A stretch of DNA of 64,000 bases from Psychrobacter sp. NG254 (GCF_015277735.1 NZ_JADHDA010000001.1:558001-622000); one strand, 5' to 3'. Positions 18,303-28,199 are shown, counted from the stretch's first letter. Program-made: numbers and translations. Notes: generated from the letters alone by a model not told the origin.

Positions 18303-19468
18303 CAATCGCTCCCAAACAGATCTCTAGTAAATACCTTATCCGCCACATCTGCTATATCAGCAGACAAGCGATTTGCCACAATGACATCACTCATTGCTTT
18401 GAAGGCTTCTAAGTCTGTAATCACTCGTGAATTGAAAAAATTATCTTCTTTTAGTACGGGTTCATAAACCACGACTTCGATACCTTTGGCCTTAATACGC
18501 TTCATAATGCCTTGTATCGCGGACGCTCTAAAGTTGTCTGATCCACTCTTCATCACCAGTCGGTGTATACCGACGATTTTTGGCTGTCTTTCGATAATTT
18601 TATCAGCAATAAAATCTTTACGAGTTCTATTCGAGTCGACAATGGCCCTGATCAAGTTACTGGGTACTTCATCATAGTTTGCCAATAGCTGCTTGGTGTC
18701 TTTGGGTAGGCAGTAGCCACCATAGCCAAATGATGGGTTGTTATAATGATCGCCAATACGCGGATCTAAGCCAATACCTTCTATGATTTGTTTGGTTTCG
18801 AGCCCGAATGTCTGAGCATAGGTATCTAGCTCATTAAAATAAGCCACGCGCATCGCTAGATAAGTGTTAGAGAACAGTTTGATCGCTTCAGCTTCGGTCG
18901 ACTTAACAAACAGTAGCGGCACCTCTTTTTTGATAGCGCCTTCAAGCAATAACTCAGCAAACTGCTGTGCCTGTTCAGATTGTGCGCCCACAATGATTCG
19001 AGAGGGGTAAAGGTTGTCGTGTAGGGCTTGGCCCTCTCGTAAAAACTCAGGTGAGAAAATAATACGATCCGTTTCATATCGCTCTCTGATACTAGCGGTA
19101 TAGCCAACGGGCACAGTAGATTTTATGATAATAGTTGCTTGTTGATTGACCAATAATACTTGTTCAATCACAGATTCTACCGTTGAAGTATTAAAGTAAT
19201 TGGTCTTTGCATCATAATCGGTTGGCGTTGCGACAATGATAAAATCTGCGTTTTGGTAAGCCTGCTCGGCATTGAGTGTGGCAGAAAAATTAAGTTCCTT
19301 ATGTGATAAGAAGTCTTCGATATCTTTGTCTTCGATTGGCGACTGCTTTGCATTTAGCAGGTCAATCTTTTCAGCGATGACATCGACAGCGACTACTTCA
19401 TTATGCTGTGCCAATAACATGGCATTAGATAATCCCACATAGCCTGTGCCTACTACTGCTATTTTCAT
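18302..19468 (-). CDS. ugd: UDP-glucose 6-dehydrogenase
   Basis: Oxidises UDP-glucose twice with NAD to UDP-glucuronate. The Rossmann motif is GTGYVG (residues 7-12), the thioester-forming cysteine is in [15 protein letters not shown] (about residue 250), and the substrate-clamp segment FSPEFLREG is present. At 388 residues it belongs to the short class, as in E. coli. It lies between the Stealth gene (99 bases upstream) and the epimerase (overlapping), suggesting that the operon makes and uses UDP-uronic acids. Confidence 0.96.
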   Translation of the reverse strand: MKIAVVGTGYVGLSNAMLLAQHNEVVAVDVIAEKIDLLNAKQSPIEDKDIEDFLSHKELNFSATLNAEQAYQNADFIIVATPTDYDAKTNYFNTSTVESVIEQVLLVNQQATIIIKSTVPVGYTASIRERYETDRIIFSPEFLREGQALHDNLYPSRIIVGAQSEQAQQFAELLLEGAIKKEVPLLFVKSTEAEAIKLFSNTYLAMRVAYFNELDTYAQTFGLETKQIIEGIGLDPRIGDHYNNPSFGYGGYCLPKDTKQLLANYDEVPSNLIRAIVDSNRTRKDFIADKIIERQPKIVGIHRLVMKSGSDNFRASAIQGIMKRIKAKGIEVVVYEPVLKEDNFFNSRVITDLEAFKAMSDVIVANRLSADIADVADKVFTRDLFGSD

Positions 19469-19567
19469 AATATATCCAAATAATATTCAAGCATTGATAA
19501 AAAGAATTAATTTAAAATTGAGTAATGATAATAGTCATTCAACCATGGCTAACGTGTTTACCTAAGT

Positions 19568-20569
19568 TTAATCGCTAGTATGGCCTGCGACCGAATTGGG
19601 TAGATATTCTGAGAATTTATCTCTCATCGCCTGACTGATTTTTTGGTATAAATCTGGTTCAAGCAAATCCAAACTTTGAATGCAGCCATACTTTATAGTT
19701 TTATCTTCTAAATCAAGGACAAAATTTTCTACGCTGTCTTTGTTTTTTAGATAGTTGATAGACGTCTCAGGTTTTAAGTGTGCTTCATCTTTTTGAATTT
19801 TCAGATGATTCATCAGTGTTATAGGATTCACTTGCGCCACATCCCTAAATTTATACTTTATCTGCTCTGTTAGTAATTGAGGATGGGCTAATAAATGGTC
19901 TTTTAAAATCGTCTTATCGACAATATGAGGATAGTGATGAATCTCAAAAAACTGATCCATACCAAGTATTTTGGCACTTAACATCTGCGCTATCGTATGC
20001 CTTGGCTGTATGGGCGTACCGAATAATTTAAAGCGAGATTTTCGAAAGTTGAGCTTGGCATTTAGAGCCGCATTTTTGCGCCAATGACCATGGATCATTA
20101 GTTTCTCAGCATCTAAAAAATCATCTATCACTACTGGCTGATTAAAAAAGAAATCATCGTTCATATAGATAAAATAATCAGACAGGCCTTTTATATTCCA
20201 TATCATGGTCTCAATTGATCGGGTATTAAAGGTGGGCAAAAACTGCTCATAGCCTGAAAAAATATCTTTGTGATCAACCACTCGTATGGTATCTGCTGAA
20301 CAGATATTCTGATTGGCAAACTCATCGATGAATTCTGGTTGCTGCTGGTCTGTGACGATATAGATATGACGCACAAAAGGAACATACTTGATAATCGAGG
20401 CAATATTATAATATATCTCATCGTCGCTGGCGAAACGTGTTGCCGTTACCGCATCTGAAGCCACTGTTTTGCCTGATTTGTACTGTTCTCTTTTTTGTTT
20501 CAGGATAGGGTCTGTACCATCTACCCAAGCAATGACCACATCTAGCGTTTTATCATTAGGCTGTTTCAT
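19568..20569 (-). CDS. Stealth family sugar-phosphate transferase
   Basis: A 333-residue protein with the conserved regions of the Stealth family, hexose-1-phosphate transferases that act in capsule and surface phosphopolysaccharides. CR1 is DVVIAWVDGTDP at residues 10-21; CR2 has RFASDDEIYYNIASI then RHIYIVTDQQQPEF; CR3 and CR4 are represented by FIYMNDDFFFNQPV and the HYPHIVDKTIL segment. The ATG at 20569 with AGGATC upstream is the better start; a longer reading adds nine residues. There is no signal peptide, so it is cytoplasmic. It leads the stealth-ugd-epimerase operon. Confidence 0.9.
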   Translation of the reverse strand: MKQPNDKTLDVVIAWVDGTDPILKQKREQYKSGKTVASDAVTATRFASDDEIYYNIASIIKYVPFVRHIYIVTDQQQPEFIDEFANQNICSADTIRVVDHKDIFSGYEQFLPTFNTRSIETMIWNIKGLSDYFIYMNDDFFFNQPVVIDDFLDAEKLMIHGHWRKNAALNAKLNFRKSRFKLFGTPIQPRHTIAQMLSAKILGMDQFFEIHHYPHIVDKTILKDHLLAHPQLLTEQIKYKFRDVAQVNPITLMNHLKIQKDEAHLKPETSINYLKNKDSVENFVLDLEDKTIKYGCIQSLDLLEPDLYQKISQAMRDKFSEYLPNSVAGHTSD

Positions 20570-20673
20570 GACAGATCCTATTATTTTTATTAGCATCTAA
20601 ATGCTTGTAAGATTAAAAGTGATATCAGTAAAGTAAGCATTTTTATGGTAGTTATTACTGACTGATATGACCA

Positions 20674-20780
20674 TATAGTTAACCCTCTATAAAAGAGTGA
20701 CAGCGTTAACCTCCCTTGAGGTATCACCTATACATCTGCGCTCGGTTGCCTTGACTCTCTTTTAAACTGAATCAACTATA
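20674..20780. repeat. 107-base interspersed repeat, family B, copy 1
   Basis: A 107-base non-coding element with terminal inverted repeats beginning TATAGTTAA and ending TCAACTATA. It aligns with the 107-base element at 51256-51362 without gaps in length, sharing GCGTTA, CTC-CTT, GCGCTCG and TGCCTTG blocks, and with the looser copy at 33035-33143. It lies in the region between the divergent Stealth and GT4 genes (20570-20942), which otherwise shows no gene. Confidence 0.75.
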
Positions 20781-20942
20781 AGTGAGGGTGATTCTACTAT
20801 GGGCAATTATACCAGTCAGGCTTATACTCTAGCGAATACCTGTATGGGTATAAAAGTAGATGAGACTAGCATATAAAGCCAGAAAGCTGCAATCACTATG
20901 ACTACCAATGATCATCCGTACTGACAAAAAAGTGAGATATGA

Positions 20943-22064
20943 ATGCCACCCATTATTTTGTTTATTTTAAAAGCGCTTGAAGGCCGCGGTGCTGAGCGTA
21001 TGGTCACCACATTAGCAAGTGCTTATGTGGACGTGGGATATCGTGTTCATATCCTGTGTTTAGAGCGGACACAGGATATGCCATTAGATGGCCGCGTTAG
21101 GTATCATATAGTGCCCTATGATGAGGTTTTTGCTGAGCAGAATCTCGACCCAGAATCTACGCAAGCACAAGCCTATGAAGCAGTCGCTAGGCGTATCGAT
21201 AATTATGTACTCAGTCAAATAGGCGTGCCAGATCTAATACTGGCTAATATCTATAAAATAAACTGGATTATGGCCTATAGTCGATTACCCAACGTCGTGA
21301 ATGTCCTGCACACAGCATTATCTAAGCAGTTTCAACGTCAGCTATCAGAGACACCAGACCAAACGATTCATCATCTAAAAATGGTCTATGGCACGCATCC
21401 TTGTAGCTGTGTGAGTGAAGGGGCACGGCAAGACTTAATCTCTCTGATTGGCCAGATTACCAAAACCACGACTATTTATAACCCCTGCGATGCGACAGAT
21501 ATCAAGGTTAAGTCACTGGAGCCATCATGTCTCGAACCGTTTGGCTTAATAGACAAACAGTATATGATTCATGTCGCGTCATTTGACACCATGAAAGGTC
21601 ATAAAGAGTTGCTACAGGCTTATGCCAAAACAGCGCGAAAGTTGCCATTAGTATTGGTAGGCAAGGGCAAGCTTGAAGATGAGATTAAGCAGCTCGCGGC
21701 CGAACTTGGTATTAGCGACTGTGTCAGATTTTTAGGGTTTCAAGCCAATCCTTATCCATTGATTGCCTCAGCAACACTGATGGTCGTGACATCCAAGTTC
21801 GAAGGTTTTGGCTATGTCATCGTCGAGGCGCAGGCGTTAGGAGTGCCAGTGGTTAGTACAGACTGTCCGTTTGGCCCAAGGGAACTGTTACCAGCTAAAA
21901 ACTTGATACCAGTAGGGGATATCACTGGACTGACCCTACTCATCGATCAGGCCATAGACAACCTGACGCACTTTATAGTACCGCTGAATCCGCAGCTATT
22001 ACCTAAGCACATCGCACAGCAGTACTTAGCGTTTGGGTCAGTAATAGAGGGAAAAATTGACTGA
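20943..22064 (+). CDS. Glycosyltransferase family 4 (paralogue of 15331-16431)
   Basis: A 373-residue GT-B glycosyltransferase. It has the glycine-rich ALEGRGAERMV loop, MIHVASFDTMKGHKELL, LVGKGKLEDEI and the E-x7-E motif in FEGFGYVIVEAQALG (first Glu at 287), followed by GVPVVSTDCPFGPREL. It shares the HPCSCVSEGA segment with HPCACVSNGV-type wording in its paralogue. It is transcribed alone, divergently from the Stealth operon, and ends two bases before the convergent gene at 22067. Sugar specificity cannot be read from sequence. Confidence 0.9.
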   Translation: MPPIILFILKALEGRGAERMVTTLASAYVDVGYRVHILCLERTQDMPLDGRVRYHIVPYDEVFAEQNLDPESTQAQAYEAVARRIDNYVLSQIGVPDLILANIYKINWIMAYSRLPNVVNVLHTALSKQFQRQLSETPDQTIHHLKMVYGTHPCSCVSEGARQDLISLIGQITKTTTIYNPCDATDIKVKSLEPSCLEPFGLIDKQYMIHVASFDTMKGHKELLQAYAKTARKLPLVLVGKGKLEDEIKQLAAELGISDCVRFLGFQANPYPLIASATLMVVTSKFEGFGYVIVEAQALGVPVVSTDCPFGPRELLPAKNLIPVGDITGLTLLIDQAIDNLTHFIVPLNPQLLPKHIAQQYLAFGSVIEGKID

Positions 22065-22066
22065 TA

Positions 22067-22924
22067 TTAGAGACTGTCAAATAATGTTCTAGAGACAGGA
22101 GAGTGATTGATGACAGGTACGCCGTGCGCTTTATAGGTTTCACCCAGTAAATTGAAGGACGGTACGATACGTTCGCTCATGACTTTACTTAGCGTACTTG
22201 GTGCGCTGTTGCTTTTGTTTTCATAAAAACGTGGCTGGTCACTGTTGAGTAAGTCGATGCCATATAGGTGAATAGCCACTACCTGACGAGAAAAAGCCAG
22301 CTGAGCAGCCACATAAGCGACCGTACCGGCTTCTACAAATCCATGAGTGATGTTCAAAGAGACACCAATCTCGGCAGTGTTATGACGCTTATCAATAATA
22401 AAGTTTGGATGATTGATAAAGTATGACAACGGCATTTTTTTATTCAGACGTTTTTTCTTAAAAATCAGTTTATTGAATAACAGCTTATTTGATTTGACAC
22501 CCCAAGGTCTATCTACTGGATATAATACCCGCATGGCATGATGATGGTTGCGCATGATATCAGGATGCGTTGTCGCCATCGCTTCAAAGACGGCTAGGGT
22601 GGCATATAGAGGTTGCCCTGTATAATACTGCCGTAAGACTTCAGGATTATGACTGATAAAGCGCGCGTCACTGATGACATAACCGACGATATCAGTAAAA
22701 TCATGCTGATCTGCAAGGCTAATACTGCCATTGACAAAAATAGTAGGGGTGTCTAGCAATGTTGATAATGATAGATGATGTATGGAGGGGCCTGAGGCAA
22801 TCACATTGACACTTTTGCCATGCAGGCTTTGTGCTGGGTCATTGGCATTGAAAGCATTGATAACGACAGATTCACTATCAATGCTAAACCTGACGGTAGC
22901 TGGTAATCTCAAATATAGCGCCAT
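22067..22924 (-). CDS. Putative LOS-modifying protein (WaaZ/sialyltransferase-like Rossmann fold)
   Basis: A 285-residue soluble protein with a Rossmann-like region SVNVIASGPSIHHL followed by TIFVNGSISLADQHDF and IVGYVISDARFI. A GPS loop then an N-G-S strand is found in Kdo-transferase WaaZ and in bacterial GT42 sialyltransferases, hence the tentative call. Another block, AIHLYGIDLL, resembles the C-terminal nucleotide-binding part of those proteins. It lies in a minus-strand run aspS - acyltransferase - glycosyltransferase - this gene. Family membership is a guess from short motifs. Confidence 0.55.
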   Translation of the reverse strand: MALYLRLPATVRFSIDSESVVINAFNANDPAQSLHGKSVNVIASGPSIHHLSLSTLLDTPTIFVNGSISLADQHDFTDIVGYVISDARFISHNPEVLRQYYTGQPLYATLAVFEAMATTHPDIMRNHHHAMRVLYPVDRPWGVKSNKLLFNKLIFKKKRLNKKMPLSYFINHPNFIIDKRHNTAEIGVSLNITHGFVEAGTVAYVAAQLAFSRQVVAIHLYGIDLLNSDQPRFYENKSNSAPSTLSKVMSERIVPSFNLLGETYKAHGVPVINHSPVSRTLFDSL

Positions 22925-23034
22925 ACTATTTTCCAGTAGTTGACTGTCACTGCGCCTATTCTATACCGTTATCGATTGCCTTTAAACTGTTTATGAGACC
23001 GTTAAGTATATAAATATTGTTGCTTTTCAGACCG

Positions 23035-23835
23035 TTACTGCCAATGATCTTTTAACCATGGGCTTGGTTTGACATGGCGATACCATTTGCCGCCGCTACC
23101 GGCAATGGCATCTGGTGGATTGATTTCACCATGAAAAATAATGATTTTTGCGTTGTCTGGCAAACTGGGCGTGCGTACAAAATTGAAAGGAATAGGAGCG
23201 ATACACTGGTACTTAAAGCTCACGCACCAGGTTTTATCCCAGTATTCTAAATGATGGTGTTCGCGGAGATAGTTTGATAGATAAGCCTGTTCATGACGAA
23301 CTTGGGTGCGAATGGTGTCAAAGTTACGCTCAAAGTTAGATAACAAATCGGGATAGGTGTTCAGACCGATATTGAAACGGTAGACAGAACTGTTACCTAT
23401 CATGCGCCACGGTTTTTTCCAGTCGCGAATGATGACAACACTGTCTTTATGCTGGGCTTCATAAGTAAAAAAAGCATCAATATTATCGACAATGACAATA
23501 TCTATATCCAAAAACAGTGCCACACCTTTAAGGCCATATAGCTCAGGCTTGAAGGTTGTCAGTTTTTTCCAGCCCCGCTCAGGACCCGCAGGCAGATCCA
23601 TTTCTGGTATAGGGTGACAAGTAATAGCAGGATCAATGCCCATACTGTCATCGGTCAAGCAAATCATTTGAAAGTCTAAGCTTAGATGACGGCTGACCAT
23701 ATTGTACAGACGATTGACGTATTCAGGACCGTACTTTTTGCCCCATTTCATACAAATAACATAACGCTGACGGTTAGCATTATCGTCTGTTTGGATAGAG
23801 TTGCTCGGTACGGTTTTGGTTACGTCAGTTGTCAT
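23035..23835 (-). CDS. Glycosyltransferase with DxD motif (paralogue of 13459-14295)
   Basis: A 266-residue GT-A-type protein homologous to the gene at 13459. It has YVICMKWGKKYGPEYVNRLY, MICLTDDS, the metal site DID in LFLDIDIVIVDNIDAFF, and SSVYRFNIG. It has no signal peptide or membrane segment and is probably a cytoplasmic LOS glycosyltransferase. It starts 29 bases after the acyltransferase gene, so it is likely co-transcribed with it and with aspS. A charged 20-residue N-terminal extension precedes the domain. Confidence 0.82.
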   Translation of the reverse strand: MTTDVTKTVPSNSIQTDDNANRQRYVICMKWGKKYGPEYVNRLYNMVSRHLSLDFQMICLTDDSMGIDPAITCHPIPEMDLPAGPERGWKKLTTFKPELYGLKGVALFLDIDIVIVDNIDAFFTYEAQHKDSVVIIRDWKKPWRMIGNSSVYRFNIGLNTYPDLLSNFERNFDTIRTQVRHEQAYLSNYLREHHHLEYWDKTWCVSFKYQCIAPIPFNFVRTPSLPDNAKIIIFHGEINPPDAIAGSGGKWYRHVKPSPWLKDHWQ

Positions 23836-23864
23836 AATGCACTCTTATTGAGATAAATGAAGGA

Positions 23865-24791
23865 CTAATAAGAACGATGAGCTTGAATAAAGGCTTTTAA
23901 GGTTGCTTCATCGGTTCGATAAGGATTGCCTAGTGTTGGTATGCGCTTAAAACGTCGATAGCCCCACATATAATGACTATAGTGGTCGCTAATCATCTGC
24001 TCCATGGCTTGATTGAGCGCATGTGTTGCCGTTTCGGCATTGCGATCATAAAGTGCGGGATTATCCAGCTTATAGCAGTGGATATCAAAACCTTGTCCAT
24101 CATCTCGGCGAATACAGGATAAGCCGACTAGTGCACATTTGGTTTTGCTGGCCAGTTTGGAGGCGAGCGTACTGGTCAAAGTATGCACACCGAAAAACGG
24201 CACTACTACGCCACCTGACGGCTCTGGGACATGATCTGGTAGCACGATACTAAAACCGCCTTGCTTGAGCGTCTTAAACACTGCTTTGACACCGCTGCCA
24301 TCTGTCGGTACCAAAGTCGCATTGAGGCGTGAACGTCCTTGCAGTACAAAGTTATTGGTAATATCGCCTTTTACTGGTTTGTACATGATGGTTGGCGCAC
24401 CAAACTGATTAAGCCAAGCATTCATCATCTCCCACGTACCCAGATGTGGGACGATGGCCAGCATGCCATTAGGATTGGCAAGCCCCTCTAACAAAATGTC
24501 TTTGTTGTGGACATCACGAATCTGAGCAATGCTCCATTCAGGTGGCATTGCCCAGCTTTTGATAGACTCAATACTGGTCAAACACTGATGATAAATAATG
24601 TCTTTAACCAGCTGGTGCTTTTGGTGTTCAGGGAGTGCCTGAGCGATGAGTGCCATATTAATATGCACAGTACGCATGATGCTGAGGCTCGGTATCTTTA
24701 TGATCACCCAAGCGACAAAACGTGCCAACGTCTGCAATACAGACAGTGGCACGAATTTGAAAAGATGGTATGGATTCATAACCACTCGCAT
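23865..24791 (-). CDS. Lipid A biosynthesis late acyltransferase (LpxL/LpxM family)
   Basis: A 308-residue LPLAT-family enzyme that adds a secondary acyl chain to Kdo-lipid A at the inner membrane. The catalytic HxxxxE is HLGTWE (His near residue 115), with VLPDHVPEPSGGVVVPFFG as the substrate-binding block. A hydrophobic N-terminal region (FVPLSVLQTLARFVAWVIIKI) should anchor it. It lies 55 bases downstream of aspS and is followed by glycan genes, joining lipid A to LOS assembly. Which acyl position it serves is not clear from sequence. Confidence 0.9.
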   Translation of the reverse strand: MRVVMNPYHLFKFVPLSVLQTLARFVAWVIIKIPSLSIMRTVHINMALIAQALPEHQKHQLVKDIIYHQCLTSIESIKSWAMPPEWSIAQIRDVHNKDILLEGLANPNGMLAIVPHLGTWEMMNAWLNQFGAPTIMYKPVKGDITNNFVLQGRSRLNATLVPTDGSGVKAVFKTLKQGGFSIVLPDHVPEPSGGVVVPFFGVHTLTSTLASKLASKTKCALVGLSCIRRDDGQGFDIHCYKLDNPALYDRNAETATHALNQAMEQMISDHYSHYMWGYRRFKRIPTLGNPYRTDEATLKAFIQAHRSY

Positions 24792-24846
24792 GGTGATGAA
24801 TCACATAACACATACAGCAGATAATAACGTTGCATCATCAAGCTGC

Positions 24847-26688
24847 TTATTGAGCAGGCTTGTTGGCATCGGCTTGTGCTTTTTCGCGCACACGGATACC
24901 AAGATCACGTAGCTGCTTGCTATCAACTTCAGCAGGTGCTTGAGTAAGTGGACACTCAGCAGTTTTGGTTTTTGGGAACGCAATGACATCACGGATAGAG
25001 TCTGCGCCTACCATGAGCATAATCAGACGATCCAAACCAAATGCTAAGCCACCATGCGGAGGCGCACCGAACTTCAATGCATCCAGTAGGAAACCAAACT
25101 TGTCTTCAGCTTCTTGCTCACCGATACCTAGTGCATCAAGCACCGCTTGCTGCATATCGTACGTATTGATACGTAAGCTACCACCGCCAACTTCTGTACC
25201 ATTTAATACCATATCATAAGCGATAGATAGAGCAGCTTCTGGGTTGTTTTTCAGCTCATCGACTGAGCCTTTAGGCTTAGTAAATGGATGATGCATTGAG
25301 GTCCAGCGACCATCGTCAGTCTGCTCAAACATTGGGAAGTCAGTGACCCAAAGTGGTGCCCACTGGCAGGTCGTCATCTCAAGGTCTAGACCGATTTTTT
25401 GACGTAGTGCACCGATTGCATCGTTCACGACACTGGCTTTATCGGCACCAAAGAAGATAATATCGCCATCTTCTGCAGCAGTACGCTCGATTAGGCTAAC
25501 CAGTACATCATCAGTCATGTTTTTGATGATTGGAGACTGTAGGCCAGAATCTTTGTCCACACCATTGTTGATGCTGCTAGCGTCATTGACTTTGATATAA
25601 GCCAAACCACGTGCACCATAGATACCAACGAACTTGGTGTAAGCGTCGATTTGCTTACGGCTTAATGAAGCGCCACCAGGGATACGTAGGGCAGCCACAC
25701 GACCTTTAGGATCATTAGCAGGACCTGCGAATACTTTGAAGTCGACATCTTTCATCAAATCTGCAACGTCGACCAATTTTAATGGAATACGTAAGTCAGG
25801 CTTGTCTGATGCATAATCACGCATGGCTTCTGCGTAAGTCATACGAGGAAACTGTTCAAACTCAACGTCCATCATAGTCTTAAACAAATGCTTGATAAGG
25901 CCTTCGTTGATGTTCATGATTTCTTCTTCGTTTAAGAAAGAAGTTTCGATATCCACCTGAGTAAATTCAGGCTGACGATCTGCACGTAAATCTTCATCAC
26001 GGAAGCATTTAGCGATTTGATAATAACGGTCAAAACCTGACACCATTAATAACTGTTTAAACAGCTGTGGTGACTGCGGCAATGCAAAGAAGTTACCTGG
26101 ACGGGTACGTGATGGTACGAGATAATCACGCGCACCTTCTGGCGTCGCACGAGTCAAGATAGGAGTTTCAACGTCCAAGAAGCCATGGTCATCCAAATAA
26201 CGACGAATCGTTGACGTGGCTTTGGCACGGAACACCATACGTTCTTGCATTTGCGGACGGCGCATATCGAGATAGCGATACTTAAGACGCAAATCTTCTG
26301 ATACCGTAGTTTTTTCGTCATTTAATGGGAAAGGCGGCGTTTCAGATTTCGCCAGCACTTCAATCTCTTTGCCTAGCAGCTCAATCTGACCACTGGTCAT
26401 ATTATTGTTTTCAGTACCTTCATAACGGCGACGTACACGGCCTGTTATTTTTAGCACATATTCAGGACGTACTGCATCAGCAGTCGCAAATGCTTCTGGC
26501 GTATCAGGGTCAACCACCACCTGTAATATACCAGCGCGGTCACGCATGTCTAAGAAGATCACGCCACCGTGATCGCGACGACGATGTACCCAGCCTACGA
26601 TGCTAATGGTTTGATCAATGAAGCTCTCAGTTACGGCTCCGCAATATTCGTCTCGGTATTCGCTATGCGTCATAGTGCTTTGCGTCAT
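24847..26688 (-). CDS. aspS: Aspartyl-tRNA synthetase
   Basis: A class II synthetase of bacterial type, 613 residues. It has the N-terminal OB-fold anticodon-binding domain ([20 protein letters not shown]), class II motif 2 ([19 protein letters not shown]), the bacterial GAD insertion (about residues 310-420), and motif 3 ([14 protein letters not shown]), ending near [15 protein letters not shown]. No key residue is missing. The usual start [17 protein letters not shown] is kept. It is probably the first gene of a minus-strand unit that continues into lipid A and LOS genes. Confidence 0.98.
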   Translation of the reverse strand: MTQSTMTHSEYRDEYCGAVTESFIDQTISIVGWVHRRRDHGGVIFLDMRDRAGILQVVVDPDTPEAFATADAVRPEYVLKITGRVRRRYEGTENNNMTSGQIELLGKEIEVLAKSETPPFPLNDEKTTVSEDLRLKYRYLDMRRPQMQERMVFRAKATSTIRRYLDDHGFLDVETPILTRATPEGARDYLVPSRTRPGNFFALPQSPQLFKQLLMVSGFDRYYQIAKCFRDEDLRADRQPEFTQVDIETSFLNEEEIMNINEGLIKHLFKTMMDVEFEQFPRMTYAEAMRDYASDKPDLRIPLKLVDVADLMKDVDFKVFAGPANDPKGRVAALRIPGGASLSRKQIDAYTKFVGIYGARGLAYIKVNDASSINNGVDKDSGLQSPIIKNMTDDVLVSLIERTAAEDGDIIFFGADKASVVNDAIGALRQKIGLDLEMTTCQWAPLWVTDFPMFEQTDDGRWTSMHHPFTKPKGSVDELKNNPEAALSIAYDMVLNGTEVGGGSLRINTYDMQQAVLDALGIGEQEAEDKFGFLLDALKFGAPPHGGLAFGLDRLIMLMVGADSIRDVIAFPKTKTAECPLTQAPAEVDSKQLRDLGIRVREKAQADANKPAQ

Positions 26689-27045
26689 AATATAATTATC
26701 CAGTTATCAGCCCAATTCGAAATACAATAATGCAGCCATAATTGTGTGTTTCAAGATAATCGTGAAAAACACACAAACAACGCGATTATGACAATGGGTC
26801 ATCACGTTGGCTACACAAAATTTATTATAAAGGCATATTATGCCTAATCTGCCCTTTTTATACAACCTGCTGAGTCCAATCAACGTAAAGCCATGCACAA
26901 GTATCTGATGTATGTATCTATCCCTCTTTATATTGAGCAAAAGATAACTGTCTCGCTTGAAAATAGAGCGAGTCGTGCCTATATCAACCGCACGCTAATA
27001 AAAACAGCCATACTGATATATCTACTGACTTGAGGATTTGTAATC
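26689..27045. other. Divergent intergenic region aspS/sohB
   Basis: 357 bases with promoters for two divergent genes. A 77-codon minus-strand frame (26707-26940) is open but uncalled. At 26952-26972 a hairpin CTCGCT-TGAAAATAG-AGCGAG lies 74 bases before the sohB start; its loop is the same nine bases as in the hairpin near 2715. No repeat element is seen. Confidence 0.5.
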
Positions 27046-28026
27046 ATGCTATTTCATCCAACCAAAAACCCTGTTGAACTGCGAGTTATCCATCTAAATA
27101 AAAATCAAGAGCACCGCCGTGAAGATTTAATGGAAGCCACTCAAGGTAAAGCGGCGCTTAAGCAGTTTAGAAAAACGATGGCTAAGAAAGCCAAACAGGC
27201 GCTAAAAGTAAAAACCAAGAATAAGAAAAAACATACTGATGATAAAGCACAAGTCTTTGTCCTTGATTTTGATGGTGATATTAAAGCCACCGCAGTCAAG
27301 CACTTGCGTGAGGAAATTAGTACGTTGATCAGTAGCGCGAATAAGGGTGATGAAGTCATTGTACGTCTTGAGTCAGGCGGTGGTGTGGTACATGGTTATG
27401 GTTTGGCCGCCGCACAATTGGTTCGCTTAAAAGATGCTGGTCTAAAACTGACTGTCTGTGTGGATAAAGTTGCCGCGAGCGGTGGCTATATGATGGCTTG
27501 TGTCGCAGATAAGATAGTGGCAGCACCATTCGCTATTATTGGCTCAATTGGTGTGGTATCACAGTTGCCAAACTTTCATAAATGGCTAAAAAATCATGAC
27601 GTCGATTATGAGATGTTTACTGCGGGCGACTACAAGCGTACAGTCACTGTGTTTGGTGAAAACGATGCTGAAGATCGTGCCAAGTATCAAGAAGAACTGG
27701 AGCAGACACACGAGCTATTCAAACATTTTGTCAATAACTACCGCCCAACACTCGATGTGGCAAAAGTGGCCACTGGAGAGCATTGGTATGGCGAAGATGC
27801 GCTAAAACTCAATTTGATTGACAGTTTGCAAACATCAGACAGCTATATTTTAGAGCGCATGGAAGACAGTGAAGTGTATGCACTACATTCACGTCAAAAA
27901 CCAACACTCGCTGAAAAGCTAGGACTAGCGCAAGCAGCTGAAGCAACATTGAGCATGGCGGTTGATAAACTGCCTGATGCACTGGCGCGTTTTGATTTAA
28001 ATAGTCGCTTAAATATTCTGAAATAA
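27046..28026 (+). CDS. sohB: S49 family protease SohB
   Basis: A signal-peptide-peptidase-like serine protease of 326 residues. The Ser-Lys dyad is Ser145 in VAASGGYMMA and Lys197 in GDYKRTVTVFGE, with the 52-residue spacing known for short SppA-type enzymes; IRL/VRLESGGGVVHGYG precedes it. Unlike E. coli SohB there is no N-terminal membrane anchor, only a basic, Lys-rich region (about residues 30-65). A GAGGA site shortly before the ATG supports this start, so the absence is not a mis-called start. It is followed by its own terminator. Confidence 0.9.
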   Translation: MLFHPTKNPVELRVIHLNKNQEHRREDLMEATQGKAALKQFRKTMAKKAKQALKVKTKNKKKHTDDKAQVFVLDFDGDIKATAVKHLREEISTLISSANKGDEVIVRLESGGGVVHGYGLAAAQLVRLKDAGLKLTVCVDKVAASGGYMMACVADKIVAAPFAIIGSIGVVSQLPNFHKWLKNHDVDYEMFTAGDYKRTVTVFGENDAEDRAKYQEELEQTHELFKHFVNNYRPTLDVAKVATGEHWYGEDALKLNLIDSLQTSDSYILERMEDSEVYALHSRQKPTLAEKLGLAQAAEATLSMAVDKLPDALARFDLNSRLNILK

Positions 28027-28103
28027 TGTTAACTATCATTGTGATAGTGAGTTTATAATATTGTAGAGTTCAAATGGTCTTCTACACATTGTTTGAGTTT
28101 TGT

Positions 28104-28135
28104 AAAAGGCGTGGCCTAGCTGGTCGCGCCTTTTT
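28104..28135 (+). terminator. Intrinsic terminator of sohB
   Basis: A 13-bp stem (AAAAGGCGTGGCC with GGTCGCGCCTTTT, including G-U pairs) and a 5-base loop, ending in five T residues, about 80 bases after the stop codon. Confidence 0.9.
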
Positions 28136-28199
28136 GCTGTTTATTGATAATTGCTGTGTTATAAATGTAGCATACGGAAAACAGTATACGTACGTGCAC

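Noticed and set aside
26707..26940. A 77-codon minus-strand frame upstream of aspS
   Set aside because: Intergenic AT-rich sequence with no ribosome binding site and no family resemblance.
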